DNA of 64,000 nt from Treponema berlinense (GCF_900167025.1 NZ_FUXC01000005.1:98520-162519); one strand, 5' to 3'. Shown: positions 1-9,831, numbered from the stretch's first letter. Numbers and translations are program-made. The notes: a model not told the origin generated them from the sequence alone.

Positions 1-273
1 AAAATCGACAATATCATCAATATTGATTTTTCGGTTTTGGGTTTTGTGGATCCAAATATTTGCGTTAATATAATAAAAGACGAAAAAATAGTCCGCAAAA
101 TTAGAATGGAACTTCCAGACCGTGTAGAAAACGTTATAAAATGCAAAAATCCGCGCTGTATAACAATGACCGAACATTATGTTCCTCAGGTTTTTATTCT
201 TGCTGACAGAAAAAAGGCAACTTACCGCTGCGAATACTGCGACGCTTTCTATACCGCAGGAAAAATCGAATAA
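1..273 (+). CDS. pyrI: Aspartate carbamoyltransferase regulatory chain, C-terminal part (PyrI, or PyrI half of a PyrBI fusion)
   Basis: Partial: the reading frame is open at base 1, so the true start lies outside the window. The visible 90 residues match the zinc domain of PyrI, the allosteric chain that binds the catalytic PyrB chain in pyrimidine synthesis. The zinc ligands are visible as a C-x4-C pair (CKNPRC) and a C-x2-C pair (CEYC) separated by about 24 residues, the spacing of the known family. The gene ends 20 bp before pyrC, with which it probably forms an operon. Some bacteria fuse PyrB and PyrI; which form exists here cannot be told. The internal TTG at 37 is not needed as a start because the frame continues upstream. 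Confidence 0.88.
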   Translation, partial: KIDNIINIDFSVLGFVDPNICVNIIKDEKIVRKIRMELPDRVENVIKCKNPRCITMTEHYVPQVFILADRKKATYRCEYCDAFYTAGKIE

Positions 274-293
274 GTTTTAACAAGGAAAATAAA

Positions 294-1721
294 ATGGACT
301 CCAAAATACTGATTATTTACAATGCAATTTTAGTAGATTCTTCGATAGAAAATCCTGGACTTGTCGTTGTAAAAAACGGCAAAATCTGCGGAGTTTTTCT
401 TGGCGAAGTTAAAAATTCAGAAATGGCTTTTGTTATAGCTAGTTCTGTTTTGCCAGAAATTAAGGGAAGTCCTGTTTTGTTTGACGCAAAAGGACTTGTC
501 TTGATGCCGTCATTTGTTGATATGCACGTGCATTTTCGTTATCCGGGGCAGACTCAAAAAGAAGACCTTGATTCTGGTTTAAGGGCGGCTGTGGCAGGAG
601 GCTTTGGAACAGTTGTTACAATGCCAAATACTGCGCCTGTTGTTTCCAGCGCAAAACTTGCCCGTCAAATAATGAGCGAGGCGTCAGAAAAAAAACTTGC
701 GCGCGTTTTTCAGACTGTAAGCATTACAAAAAATTTTGAAGGCGATGATGTTTCTGAAATTCAAAATCTTTCAGTTGAAGAATTTCCTGTAATCAGCGAA
801 GACGGACGCGAAGTTGCAAATTCTGCTGTTATGCTTGAAGGAATGAAGGCTGCCGGAAAAAAAAGCATAATTGTCAGCTGCCACTGCGAAGATCCTTTCC
901 TGGCTGCTGCTGCAAGACCGTATCGTCAGCGTGCCTTAAAATTTATGGAAAATTACAATATTCCTGCCGGCAAGGTGAATGTAGTAACGCAGAATGTTCC
1001 TGATTCCGTAAATTTTGAAATTGACGGCTGTCTGACGGCGGCAAACCAGCTTTTGGCTCTTGCGGAAGATGCGGCGACAGAGCGGAATATCGAAATTGCA
1101 AAAATTGCCGGCTGCCATATTCACGTTTGCCACTGTTCCACAGCAATCAGCATGGACGCTGTAAGACGCGCAAAAGCCCTCAGAAAAGAAGGAAAAACTT
1201 CAGCAGACTTTGAATGTACTGTCGAAGTAACGCCTCACCATATCGGACTTGTTGGTACTGATTCTCCATATCTTCGTGCGCTCGTAAATCCGCCTCTCAG
1301 AAGCGAAGAAGACCGTTCTGCCCTTATTGCCGCAATAAAAGACGGAACTGTCGATGTAATTTCGACAGACCACGCGCCTCATACTCAGCAGGATAAGGCC
1401 GCCGGAAGTCCGGGGTTTACCGGACTTGAGACTTCGTTCGCTGTATGCAATACGGTTCTTGTAAAACGCGAAGGTTTAAGTTTGTGCCGCCTGAGCCAGC
1501 TTATGTCAGAAAATCCTTCAAAACTTTTAAAGCTCAATTCTGGAAAACTCGCTCCAGGTTACGAAGCAAATCTTGTTCTTGTGGATCCAGATGAGCAGTG
1601 GACGGTTTGTTCAGAAAAATTCCAGAGCAAAGGAAAATCAACGCCGTTTGAAGGTCAAAAACTCACCGGACGCGTTCATACGACTTTTTATTTGGGAAAT
1701 CAGGTTTATTCGCTGGATTAA
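294..1721 (+). CDS. pyrC: Dihydroorotase
   Basis: Cyclises carbamoyl aspartate to dihydroorotate, the third step of pyrimidine synthesis, in the cytoplasm. The 475-residue protein has the amidohydrolase metal motif DMHVHFRYPG near residue 76 (His78 and His80 as metal ligands) and the second signature STDHAPH near residue 357, whose Asp is the expected catalytic residue. Length is slightly over the usual 420-450. The ATG at 294 is preceded by AAGGA at about 8 nt. It follows pyrI closely, so both pyrimidine genes are probably cotranscribed. A strong hairpin with a T run follows at 1730-1782. Confidence 0.93.
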   Translation: MDSKILIIYNAILVDSSIENPGLVVVKNGKICGVFLGEVKNSEMAFVIASSVLPEIKGSPVLFDAKGLVLMPSFVDMHVHFRYPGQTQKEDLDSGLRAAVAGGFGTVVTMPNTAPVVSSAKLARQIMSEASEKKLARVFQTVSITKNFEGDDVSEIQNLSVEEFPVISEDGREVANSAVMLEGMKAAGKKSIIVSCHCEDPFLAAAARPYRQRALKFMENYNIPAGKVNVVTQNVPDSVNFEIDGCLTAANQLLALAEDAATERNIEIAKIAGCHIHVCHCSTAISMDAVRRAKALRKEGKTSADFECTVEVTPHHIGLVGTDSPYLRALVNPPLRSEEDRSALIAAIKDGTVDVISTDHAPHTQQDKAAGSPGFTGLETSFAVCNTVLVKREGLSLCRLSQLMSENPSKLLKLNSGKLAPGYEANLVLVDPDEQWTVCSEKFQSKGKSTPFEGQKLTGRVHTTFYLGNQVYSLD

Positions 1722-1729
1722 AAAATTAG

Positions 1730-1782
1730 AAAAACTGGGGCATGGCTTTTTGTAAAAAATGTTTTTTGCTCCAGTTTTTTTT
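1730..1782. terminator. Bidirectional terminator between pyrC and the SRP RNA
   Basis: A 12-bp stem (arms 1730-1741 and 1768-1779, one G-U pair) is flanked by A and T runs on both sides, so it can terminate pyrC on the plus strand and serve as a second stop for the minus-strand SRP RNA. Confidence 0.7.
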
Positions 1783-1795
1783 AGGCATAAAAAAA

Positions 1796-1893
1796 GCCAG
1801 GATGTCTATACACAAGACTGCAAAAAGTGTGCTGCTGGGTTCCCCCTCTGACACGGTGCTTAAAGCAGACTTTGTTAGATCCTGGCAATACAG
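1796..1893 (-). ncRNA. ffs: Signal recognition particle RNA (bacterial small type, 4.5S)
   Basis: Read on the minus strand, the sequence folds as one long hairpin closed by GCCAGGAT/ATCCTGGC (1796-1803 with 1879-1886). At its tip are the diagnostic SRP features: a GGAA tetraloop (1840-1843 complement) on a GGG/CCC stem, followed by the AGCAGC internal-loop strand and preceded by GTCAG. This is the Ffh-binding domain IV. There is no Alu domain, as in other small bacterial SRP RNAs. The RNA is followed on its own strand by a T run (from 1795 downward). A -10-like TATGAT lies at 1901-1906, placing the 5' end near 1893. The exact ends are inferred. Confidence 0.85.
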
Positions 1894-1900
1894 AGAATCT

Positions 1901-1906
1901 ATCATA
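1901..1906 (-). promoter_or_regulatory. Likely -10 box of the SRP RNA promoter
   Basis: TATGAT on the minus strand, about 8 nt before the predicted RNA 5' end. No good -35 hexamer at 17 bp was found; a TTGATT lies closer than usual. Confidence 0.45.
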
Positions 1907-2012
1907 TCAGAACATAAAAATCAACACGCAGTCTGTTTTATTTTTTATATCAATATAGCAAAAATTTTTCTGTTAAAAACTTAGTTTTAATATTCATATT
2001 TTTTAGAATTTT

Positions 2013-2041
2013 TTTATATTTTCTTAAAAAAGTGATATAAT
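2013..2041 (+). promoter_or_regulatory. Promoter of the TRAP binding-protein gene
   Basis: TATAAT at 2036-2041 preceded by TGA (extended -10). The -35 region is poor (AT-only). The mRNA would start near 2048, leaving a leader of about 28 nt with AAGGAG before the ATG at 2077. Confidence 0.55.
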
Positions 2042-2076
2042 TTAATAATCTTAAGACTTATTTAAGGAGTACACGT

Positions 2077-3063
2077 ATGAAGAAAACAATTCTTGCAGCC
2101 CTCATGGCTGGTTCATTTATTGCAAGTGCTTTTTCCGCAACTGTAATAAAGTTAGGTTACTCGACAGGTTCATCTGATCCTCGCGCTGTAGCTTCAAAGT
2201 TGTTTAAGGAAGAGGTTGAAAAAAATTCTAAAGGGAGCATTACTGTTGAACTTTATGACAGTTCAAGACTTCCAACAATTGGAATGAAGGCTTCGGACAC
2301 AAACCTTATAGAAAGCATTATCAACAGAGGGCCTGTTGATATGACAGTATCAAGCGCAGGAAACTTCGGTATTTATGCTACAAACGTAGGTGTTTCTGCT
2401 TTGCCGTTCCTTTTTACAGATTTTGACAAAGCGTGGAAATTCATGGACAGCGATATTGTAAAAGGCGTTAATAAAGAACTTGAATCATCTAACATTGTAG
2501 TTCTTGCTCATTATGACAACGGTTTCCGCTGTGTTACAACAACAAGCCGCCAAGTAACAAAAGTTGCAGACATGAAAGGCCTTAAAATCAGAACTCCTGC
2601 AAACCAGATTGTAATGGAAACAATGACAGCTTTGGGTGCTCGTCCGGAACCTCTTGATTTTGGAAAATTGCCGGCCGCATTAAAAGCAGGTCAGTTTGAT
2701 TCTCAGGAAAACCCGATTCCTGTAATTTACAACAACAAGCTTTATCAGGTTCAGAAATATCTTGCAATTACAAACCACAGTTACGATGCAATGCCTCTCG
2801 TAATCAAAAAAGATGTCTGGAACAAGCTTTCTGCTGCTGAAAAGAAAGTTGTTCAGGATGCGGCAATCAAAGCACAGAACCTTAACAGAACTCTTGTAAA
2901 AGATCAGACAAACAGCCTTGTTGCAAGCCTTAAAAAAGAAGGAATGGTTGTAACAAGACCAGACCTTGGCGAATTCAAAAAGGCTACACAGAGCGTATTT
3001 GAAATCTTCTCTGAAATTTACGGAAAAGACCTTATGGACAAGGTTATTGCATTTACAAAATAA
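2077..3063 (+). CDS. TRAP transporter solute-binding protein, DctP family
   Basis: Periplasmic receptor of a tripartite ATP-independent (TRAP) importer; ligands of this family are mostly carboxylates or sugar acids. The 328-residue protein begins with a signal peptide (MKKTILAAL, cleavage after AFS-A near residue 20) and has DctP-type features: a mid-protein MKGLKIRTP segment and the following NPIPV/YQVQKYL region near the binding-cleft hinge, close to the usual 330-residue length. RBS AAGGAG lies 7 nt before the ATG. The membrane parts DctQ and DctM are not adjacent; pyrC lies upstream and an insertion-sequence remnant directly downstream, so this is an orphan receptor here. The ligand cannot be told from sequence. 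Confidence 0.88.
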   Translation: MKKTILAALMAGSFIASAFSATVIKLGYSTGSSDPRAVASKLFKEEVEKNSKGSITVELYDSSRLPTIGMKASDTNLIESIINRGPVDMTVSSAGNFGIYATNVGVSALPFLFTDFDKAWKFMDSDIVKGVNKELESSNIVVLAHYDNGFRCVTTTSRQVTKVADMKGLKIRTPANQIVMETMTALGARPEPLDFGKLPAALKAGQFDSQENPIPVIYNNKLYQVQKYLAITNHSYDAMPLVIKKDVWNKLSAAEKKVVQDAAIKAQNLNRTLVKDQTNSLVASLKKEGMVVTRPDLGEFKKATQSVFEIFSEIYGKDLMDKVIAFTK

Positions 3064-3080
3064 AACAAATGCAATAATTT

Positions 3081-4382
3081 AAAAAAAAAGGGGCTGTCCA
3101 AAAAGAAATGGGCAGCCCTAATTATTTTAAATTTACAAGAGAATTCAAATCTGCTAAAATTTAAATATGAGCAGAGGCGTAAGCGATAAAATCACATACA
3201 AACCATATAACCAGGGCGGGCAGTGGCTCCTGCCACCAAGTCTGGACAACTGGTTCCGCAAAATCATTTTGTAAGAATTGTCAGTAAAACAGTAGATGAA
3301 CTCGAAATTGAAGAAGTATTTGCACGAAACACAAAAGGCGGCGGAGCAAGCAGATACAATCCGGTCATGCTGCTTAAGGTTATGTCAGCCTTGAAAAATA
3401 TTTCGTTGACGGAACAAAAATTGAAAGTGCCGCAAATAAATACACATTCGTCTGGAAAAGAGAAATACGAGAAGGCTAACGCCACTTTTAATGACAGAAA
3501 CAGCTACTCAAAAACAGACGAAGACGCAACTTTCATGCGGATGAAGGAAGACCACATGCTCAATGGTCAGCTCAAACCGGGCTATAATATTCAGGTTGGA
3601 ACTGAAAACAATTTTGTAATAGGATATGACGTATTTCCAAATCCTACGGACACAAGGACATTTATTCCTCATCTTGAAAATGTTCAGAAACGTCTTGGAT
3701 GTAAGTTTAAGTTTGCAATTGCGGATGCTGGCTATGGAAGCGAAGAGAATTACGATTATCTGGAAGAAAATGAAATCACAGGAATCGTAAAGTACACAAC
3801 TTATGAAAAAGAAACAAAAAGGAGTTTCAAGAAAAAGACATTCAACACTGAAAACTGGAAATACGATGCTGAACAGAAAGAATATACCTGCCCCTGCGGA
3901 AATCCAGTTCCTTACAGAAAGACGGTGACTAAGAAAAATAAATCCGGATATTTACAGACTTACGAAGTTTACCAGTGTGAAAACTGCGAAGGCTGTCCGT
4001 TCAGAGAGTTATGTACAAAATCTGAATATGGCAGAGTGATTCAAAGAAACGGGCACTGGCTTGAACAGAAAGCAAAAGTAAAAGAACTTCTTTCCAGTGA
4101 AGAATATAAAACTCTCATGAAAAAGCGCTCCACTGAATGTGAGACTGTCTTTGGACAGACAAAAGGCAATTTAAAATTCAGGCGATTTCATCTTCGGGGA
4201 AAAGAAAAAGTTGGAATTGAATGGGGATTATTGATGCTGGGATATGATTTCAAGCAGCTGATTCGATTAATGAACACCTAAGAAAAAAAACAATAAACAA
4301 AAATCTACAAAATTCATTTAACATAAAAAAGGCCGCCCTTTTTGAAGTCTGTTAATAACTTCTAGGACAGCCCCTTTTTTTT
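3081..4382. mobile_element. Degenerate IS1182-like insertion sequence
   Basis: The element is bounded by inverted ends: GGGGCTGTCC at 3090-3099 after an A run, and GGACAGCCCC at 4365-4374 before a T run. An inner copy of the left end (GGGCAGCCC, 3110-3118) makes a hairpin. At about 1.3 kb it is shorter than intact members of the family (about 1.6-2 kb), and its transposase is broken. No target duplication is obvious because both ends run into homopolymers. Confidence 0.75.
3166..4281 (+). pseudogene. IS1182-family transposase, frameshifted and internally deleted
   Basis: The natural start is the ATG at 3166: the frame reads SDKITYKPYNQGGQWLLPPS, the typical IS1182 N terminus, but stops after about 35 codons. 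A lost base near 3248 moves the family sequence (LVPQNHFVRIV) into the next frame, which is open to 4281. After MLLKV near 3383 a block is missing; the first catalytic-Asp segment FVDGTKIESAANKYTF is still present near 3405-3450 but in another frame, and a second block is missing before SYSKTDEDATFMRMKEDHM. The later Asp (FAIADAGYG) and Glu (TECETVFGQTKG) segments are intact, as is a C-x2-C/C-x5-C cluster. The protein cannot be functional. Confidence 0.85.
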
Positions 4383-4398
4383 GCTGTTTATGATTGAC

Positions 4399-6456
4399 TT
4401 AAACCTTGAACTGTCCGAGCTGTCTGCTCATAGTTCCAATGTTTTCTTTTGTGCTTTCTGCAAGGGTAGAAACGTTTTGTGTGGCTTCGCCAATCTGCTG
4501 CATTCCGACTGTCATTTCGTCCATGCTGCCGAGGATTGTCGTTGAGATTTGAGAAACATTGTTCATGTCTCTTAAAACGTTTGCAATTCCGCCCTTCATA
4601 TCGTCTGCTTTTTTGTTTACTTCGCCAGACTGGTCGCGCATTCTTGCCAAAAACTCGAATATCTGTTTTGAAGCAGTCTGCTGTTCTCCCATTGCACCGT
4701 CAATTTCTTGAATTATCGAATCCGTTGAATTCAATTTTGAAACAATCGCTTCAAATGCCGTGCTTGATTCGTGAGAAAGTTCAACAACTTCCTGGATTGA
4801 ATTGGAAATTCCCTTTAATTCGGAAGAAATTGTCTTTGTCTGTGCGCTTGAAGTTTCTGCCAGTTTTCTGATTTCTTCTGCAACAACGCTAAAGCCTTTT
4901 CCTGCTTCTCCTGCGTGCGCTGCTTCGATTGCGGCGTTCATTGCAAGCAAGTTTGTTTCTGAGGCAATTTGAGAAATAATTCTGTTTGCCTGAATCAAAG
5001 TTTTTGATTGCTCTGCAATCTGAGTGACTTTTTTGTCAACGCTTGTAAGTTTTGAACTTCCGTTGCCGACTGTCGTTGAGAGCTCTGCAAAACTGTCTGC
5101 CATTTTTCCTGCGGAAGTTGTTACCGTCGAAATATTTCCGAGCATTTCTTCAATTGCGGCAGATGACTGTGCAATTCCGGCTGCCTGGCTTTCAATCAGT
5201 TCCGAAAGCTTGTCGACTGTTTTCGAAGATGAATCCAAAACCGAAGATGTGTTTATAACAGAATCGGCCTGGTTTTTTGACTGTTTCCGTACGCTTTCAA
5301 TATTTGCAAGAATTTCCGATGCGGCAGAAGCAGAACCCTGGGCGCTTTGTTCAAGGCTTTCGCTTGCCTCGTTAAGCGCGTTTTGAGAAAGATTCAAATC
5401 CTGAATTATTTTCTGGAGCATTTCGACAAATTTGTTTACATCCGAAGCAAGTCCAGAGAATTCATCATTTCCTTTAACAGGAATTCTTACTGTCAAATCG
5501 GCATCTCCGGAAGAAAGATTTCCGACTGCTTTTCTGATTTTTTCGAGAGGATTTATCATTTTTTTGTAAATTGCAAATGAAAGGACTACAAGAAGAAGCG
5601 CTGAGAATAAAACAATTGCGCCGATTAACGAGCGGAAGATTGAGCCTGAAAGACTCTTTGCAATATCCAGAGTTTTTCCGATAAAGAGAGTGGTTAAAAA
5701 GTTTCCGTCATTGTCATAAAACGGAAAGTAATAAGAAATGTAGCGATGGCCGTTAAAAACTGAGTGCAAGGTAACTGTCTGGCCGCTTTTTACGGTTTCA
5801 AACACTTCGGCATCATCAAGTGTTGTTCCTGCCATTTCGCCCAGAGAAGTTACGTACTGGGTATTTCCGTCAAAAATTGTAAAATCGCAGTCGCTGTAAG
5901 AAGCAGCCTCTTTAACGACATCTTCGGTCGAAACCGGAGTTCTTATTTCAACAGCGCCAAAAATCTTATCTTTTGATTTTAAAGGAAGAATAACGGTTGC
6001 ATAAATGTCCGCTCCGTCTTTTTCGAATTTTGTAACTTCTTTTCCATTTAAAACTTCGCGGATAATGGAGGTTTTTGGTACGACACCGTACTTTGGACTG
6101 GAAACCTGCATTCCAAAACTGTTAAAAAATACAATGTTTTTTGCGCCGTAATATTCTCTTGCGCCAATGGCAAAACTGTTCATGATTGTTCTGTCAAAAC
6201 CGTATTCTGGATATATTGTTGCATACGCGAGCTGGATATTTGCAGCTGTTGACTGTGCCTGTTCCAAAGTTTTGTTCATTTCTTTGGTAAGAGTTTTTGA
6301 CTGATTTTCGATTTCGCTGGCAAAATAAGAAACAATTCCGCTCGAAAGCCGGTTGTTTACTACAAAGACTACGATGGTTGCGTAAAGGACAATCCCGATT
6401 GCAAGCAGGACTGTGATAAATTTTGCAGCAGATTTTTGTTTTATTGTGTTTTTCAT
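4399..6456 (-). CDS. Methyl-accepting chemotaxis protein
   Basis: Transmembrane chemoreceptor that controls CheA. From the N terminus: a membrane segment (about residues 12-35), a periplasmic sensor of about 240 residues that looks like a Cache-type domain, a second membrane segment (about 276-297), a HAMP linker ([11 protein letters not shown]), then a long coiled-coil signalling domain with the conserved tip [18 protein letters not shown] and [15 protein letters not shown]. Two ATGs are possible. The ATG at 6471 sits where transcription should begin from the TTGCGA-N17-TATAAT promoter, while the ATG at 6456 has GAGG upstream, so 6456 is preferred (685 residues). No chemotaxis partners lie nearby. 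The ligand is unknown. Confidence 0.93.
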   Translation of the reverse strand: MKNTIKQKSAAKFITVLLAIGIVLYATIVVFVVNNRLSSGIVSYFASEIENQSKTLTKEMNKTLEQAQSTAANIQLAYATIYPEYGFDRTIMNSFAIGAREYYGAKNIVFFNSFGMQVSSPKYGVVPKTSIIREVLNGKEVTKFEKDGADIYATVILPLKSKDKIFGAVEIRTPVSTEDVVKEAASYSDCDFTIFDGNTQYVTSLGEMAGTTLDDAEVFETVKSGQTVTLHSVFNGHRYISYYFPFYDNDGNFLTTLFIGKTLDIAKSLSGSIFRSLIGAIVLFSALLLVVLSFAIYKKMINPLEKIRKAVGNLSSGDADLTVRIPVKGNDEFSGLASDVNKFVEMLQKIIQDLNLSQNALNEASESLEQSAQGSASAASEILANIESVRKQSKNQADSVINTSSVLDSSSKTVDKLSELIESQAAGIAQSSAAIEEMLGNISTVTTSAGKMADSFAELSTTVGNGSSKLTSVDKKVTQIAEQSKTLIQANRIISQIASETNLLAMNAAIEAAHAGEAGKGFSVVAEEIRKLAETSSAQTKTISSELKGISNSIQEVVELSHESSTAFEAIVSKLNSTDSIIQEIDGAMGEQQTASKQIFEFLARMRDQSGEVNKKADDMKGGIANVLRDMNNVSQISTTILGSMDEMTVGMQQIGEATQNVSTLAESTKENIGTMSRQLGQFKV

Positions 6457-6477
6457 AATAGAAAGCCTCATAAGAAT

Positions 6478-6506
6478 ATTATAACTTGTCTAAGCTTTAT
6501 TCGCAA
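6478..6506 (-). promoter_or_regulatory. Promoter of the chemoreceptor gene
   Basis: On the minus strand TTGCGA, 17 bp, TATAAT (6478-6483). Transcription would begin near 6471, which argues for the ATG at 6456 as the translation start. Confidence 0.65.
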
Positions 6507-6612
6507 AGTCAAACTGAGTTCTTTTTTTTATTTGTGAAATTTATCGACTTACAACATTTAATTATTGACTTTTGCTTTTTTTGCAAAAAAAGTAGTTTTT
6601 TTATGCTTCTAT

Positions 6613-6642
6613 TTGCAATTATCCAAGGTGCTGATATATAAT
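6613..6642 (+). promoter_or_regulatory. Promoter giving a leaderless mRNA for the DUF2804 gene
   Basis: TTGCAA (6613-6618), 18 bp, TATAAT (6637-6642). The ATG at 6649 begins 6 nt after the -10 box, where transcription itself should start. No Shine-Dalgarno sequence is visible. Confidence 0.6.
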
Positions 6643-6648
6643 TACAGA

Positions 6649-7719
6649 ATGTATTTTAGGCAAATGCTTGAACCGCCTCCTGCGCTTGTAAAAAATGGAC
6701 ACGCGCTTTTCGGAACTTTTGCGGGGCATGTTTCTCAACTAGACATTCGTGGATTGCACTCGCCGTTCGGTGGAGTTCCTCTTCCTGTATTCATTTCAAA
6801 TTTCCGTATAAAAAGCTCACTTCTTTTTAATTTTAATGCCGGGTCTTATCAGGGACTGATCAGTTTTTTTGACAATAAAATGTTTGGTCTTGTAGAAATT
6901 GACTTATGGAATAAAGAAAACGGCCGCAAATATGTTTACAGAAATTTGATGGGACCAAGACACCGTTTTATTCCTCATAATCTTGAACAGGGATTTTGCG
7001 CAAGTTTTAATCCGCGTCGTTATGTACGGATCAGCTGGGATCACAAACGCGATAGAATTTCGATAATATTCAACCTAAAGGGAACTTCTGGAAGTCCTTC
7101 TGTCCAGGCGGCTTTGACCGGGCATTTTTCTGACCCTGCCTCTAACGAAGTTACTCAGTGCGTTCCTTTAAAATCCAGGCGGCGCTGCTGCGCAACTTAT
7201 GTAACTTCGCAAAAATTGCGTGGAACCCTTACAATCGGCAAGACAAAAAAATCTGCCGGACAGGTTATAAATGTAGAAAACGAAACTTCTGTTTTTTCGA
7301 TAAAACGCGCGTATTACGGTTACAGAACTCAGGAACAAAAAATTTTTGCTTCCGGAGATTTTAAAGGAAGAAGCATTTCTTTTGTGTTGAATAATTCTTT
7401 GGACTCTGTTTCTCTTCAGGAAGCTGTAAATCAGAATGTTTTGATGGTCGATGGAAACTGCACGACTCTTCCGCCTGTAAAAATGACACAGCCTTTTGGT
7501 GTAAACAAAAAGTGGATAATTCAAGACACAGAAAACATGGTTGACTTGACTTTTGTTCCTGTTTCTAGAATTTACCGGGAACTGAGCCTTTTTGCTTTTA
7601 AAATCGTAGTTTTAAACCTTTATGGAAAATTTGAAGGTGTTTTTAAGACAAAAGACGGAGAAGATATAACTGTAAGCGGTTTTGGCGGACTCGCCAGAGA
7701 GCAGTTGTTGAGGGTTTGA
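6649..7719 (+). CDS. DUF2804 family protein
   Basis: A 356-residue soluble protein resembling the DUF2804 family of unknown function (beta-rich, about 330-360 residues). Recognisable family features are an N-terminal substrate-like stretch around PPALVKNG, the FCASFNP segment, paired GTSGSPSVQAAL and FSDPASN loops, and a C-terminal YGKFEGVFKTKDGE and GLAREQ ending. The start at 6649 is chosen because the -10 box lies 6 nt upstream; a longer frame from 6565 would begin before the promoter. Its stop overlaps the spacing of the next gene (ATG 2 nt later), suggesting translational coupling. Function is not known. Confidence 0.72.
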   Translation: MYFRQMLEPPPALVKNGHALFGTFAGHVSQLDIRGLHSPFGGVPLPVFISNFRIKSSLLFNFNAGSYQGLISFFDNKMFGLVEIDLWNKENGRKYVYRNLMGPRHRFIPHNLEQGFCASFNPRRYVRISWDHKRDRISIIFNLKGTSGSPSVQAALTGHFSDPASNEVTQCVPLKSRRRCCATYVTSQKLRGTLTIGKTKKSAGQVINVENETSVFSIKRAYYGYRTQEQKIFASGDFKGRSISFVLNNSLDSVSLQEAVNQNVLMVDGNCTTLPPVKMTQPFGVNKKWIIQDTENMVDLTFVPVSRIYRELSLFAFKIVVLNLYGKFEGVFKTKDGEDITVSGFGGLAREQLLRV

Positions 7720-7721
7720 AA

Positions 7722-9791
7722 ATGAGCGATGAGTTTGGTCGGAAAAAAGTCGAACAGTCTTGGGAACCTGGAACACTCGATGCTACAAGAAGAGCAATCG
7801 GTCCAATCGACAAGGAAGAAGCCGTCAGAATGACAAAACTTCTTGGCGGCGAAATTTTGCAGGAAAAATCGGCACCGATTGATTATTCTGCATTTCCTCA
7901 AAAAGAAAGGCATTATTCGCACAGGGCAAATGGACGTTCGGCGGCGGATGTCGCTTCTTTGTCGGCAAATAATTCCCAGACAAAAAATTCAAATTCATCT
8001 TCAGAACAAAAAAAAGGCGACAAATACGGATATGTTCCAAAAACAGCCCGAAAAAGAGAAGAAAACGGACTGCCGGAAATTGCTTCAAAAGAACGCGGCT
8101 TAATGGACAAACTGATGATGAGCGAAGATTACAAGATCAAGCCGAATTTTGGAATCTTTAACTTTGTCCGCTATCTTAAAAAAAACGGAACGGAACTTCT
8201 GCGTCCAGGCTACATTTCTTACGACTTGCAGAATCATCTTGACCACTACCAAAGTTTTATAACGACAGTAAAATCTTTAATTCAAATATGCCCGGAAACT
8301 TATAAGTCAAAAATTGTCAGCAGTCAGGATGCAAAATTCAAGTTTTTGAGGACTGTCGGCGGCTGGACAATGAAAAATTTAAAGATTTTGGCGCTCGACG
8401 TTCAGGAACATCCGGAAGAAGTTACAGTTGCAATGATGCAGCCGATTGTAAAGACTGTTTACAAGGATTTGCTTAAAATTTATTACATTGGCGAAAACGC
8501 AATTCCGCGCTTTTTTAAGGAAATCTACAGCGATTTGATGAAGTATCCAAATTCGGATCAAAAAAAGCTGATCATGCTTTCTAAGCAGGGAATTACCGAA
8601 TGGCTTTATGTTTACACCCAGATTATAAAAGGAATGTATCCGCTTTTAATGCGTATGTGCAGTCCGAAATTTGAATATTTTCCGGCATTTTTTACAGAAG
8701 AAACGGCAAATATTCTTTCTTTTCTTGGAATTTCTAAATTCGACATAATTCTTCCAGAAAAAAAAGAAGATATAAAGGCGGCTCAGCAAAAGGCGGAGCA
8801 GGAACGCAAGCAAAAGGAAGAAGAACGCAAAAAAAACAATCCGGAACTTCAACGCGGAAAGCATACAGAAATCGTGGACGCCGGAATAAAGCTTCTTGAG
8901 AGACTTTTTCCAGATGCCGGATTTTCAAGGCTTGACTCAATGCCGGACTTGTATCCGTATTTTCAGCCGATTTATGAATTCCGTGACGGTTACAACCTTT
9001 TGAGCCCGCAAAATCCAATGCAGGTTGTCGTTACGCTTTTGAGGATTATCGAAGATTTGCTTCAAGGCTGCCGAAACATTGTTTTTACGGAAGAAGATGA
9101 CGGATCTCAGTTCAAGTCAAATAAAAGGACGGACAAACTTTCGGTTGCCCTCAACGAATGGACAGTTTACCGTGAAGAGCTTTTTGAAAAAAAATACTGC
9201 GAGCAGCTTTGCGATTTTGTAAACCAGCAGTATTCTCAGAGCGATTTTAAAAATTCACTTTTTGGAAAAAAACTTTTAACTTCGATTTTGTGGCAGACGA
9301 AATATAACTTTTTGCCGCATTTTGAATTTGAACAGCTTTTGCTCGAAAAACCTGCAAGCGACGACAAGTATATTCCGCTCTGTCTTCGCACTGATTTTTT
9401 GCGCCAGAATTTGACCTCGCTTTCCAAGGAAATCGACAGACAGGCTGGAACAAAAGGTCTTGTTTTAGGAATTTCAAATCCCTGGGAAAAATACGAATTC
9501 GATATTCCAAATCCGGTTTCAAAAAGGCTCGATGTGCTTTTAGGCAGAAAATCTCAGGGCGAAAGCGCTGCGACAAATGCTAATTTGATAAAATATGCAA
9601 TGTGCCTTGTTAGCGTTCTCGATTGGTGGATTAACAATGTTGAAAGTCCTGCATATTCTGGCGGCTCGGAAAATATTTATAGAATTTCTGAAAAAGACGG
9701 CGGTCCTGCTTTTAGCGTGCCTGTGCGCGATGACCAAAACAGACTTTTTGCAGAAAGCATAAAAAATCTTCAAAAAACAAGCAAAAACTGA
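7722..9791 (+). CDS. Hypothetical protein, probably conserved in treponemes
   Basis: No known domain recognised. The 689-residue product has no signal peptide or membrane segment. An N-terminal, probably disordered Ser/Asn/Gln-rich stretch (about residues 65-100) precedes an alpha-helical-looking body. A highly charged Lys/Glu/Gln stretch (EQERKQKEEERKK) near residues 350-375 probably forms a short coiled coil between two folded halves. GAGGG 7 nt before the ATG and a 2-nt gap from the previous stop indicate coupling to the DUF2804 gene. It is long and well preserved, so it is a real gene. Confidence 0.75.
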   Translation: MSDEFGRKKVEQSWEPGTLDATRRAIGPIDKEEAVRMTKLLGGEILQEKSAPIDYSAFPQKERHYSHRANGRSAADVASLSANNSQTKNSNSSSEQKKGDKYGYVPKTARKREENGLPEIASKERGLMDKLMMSEDYKIKPNFGIFNFVRYLKKNGTELLRPGYISYDLQNHLDHYQSFITTVKSLIQICPETYKSKIVSSQDAKFKFLRTVGGWTMKNLKILALDVQEHPEEVTVAMMQPIVKTVYKDLLKIYYIGENAIPRFFKEIYSDLMKYPNSDQKKLIMLSKQGITEWLYVYTQIIKGMYPLLMRMCSPKFEYFPAFFTEETANILSFLGISKFDIILPEKKEDIKAAQQKAEQERKQKEEERKKNNPELQRGKHTEIVDAGIKLLERLFPDAGFSRLDSMPDLYPYFQPIYEFRDGYNLLSPQNPMQVVVTLLRIIEDLLQGCRNIVFTEEDDGSQFKSNKRTDKLSVALNEWTVYREELFEKKYCEQLCDFVNQQYSQSDFKNSLFGKKLLTSILWQTKYNFLPHFEFEQLLLEKPASDDKYIPLCLRTDFLRQNLTSLSKEIDRQAGTKGLVLGISNPWEKYEFDIPNPVSKRLDVLLGRKSQGESAATNANLIKYAMCLVSVLDWWINNVESPAYSGGSENIYRISEKDGGPAFSVPVRDDQNRLFAESIKNLQKTSKN

Positions 9792-9796
9792 ACCAA

Positions 9797-9825
9797 TTGA
9801 ACCAAAAAAATCAATTCAATATATT
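9797..9825 (+). promoter_or_regulatory. Promoter giving a leaderless mRNA for the EamA gene
   Basis: TTGAAC (9797-9802), exactly 17 bp, TATATT (9820-9825), then 6 nt to the ATG at 9832. The boxes overlap the end of the upstream gene by little and no Shine-Dalgarno sequence is visible. Confidence 0.65.
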
Positions 9826-9831
9826 TTGTAT

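Noticed and set aside
1742..1984. Small protein gene on the plus strand
   Set aside because: It lies over the terminator and the minus-strand SRP RNA; no RBS and no similarity to a protein.
6565..6648. Longer N terminus for the DUF2804 protein
   Set aside because: The promoter lies within this part, so an ATG at 6649 is the sensible start.
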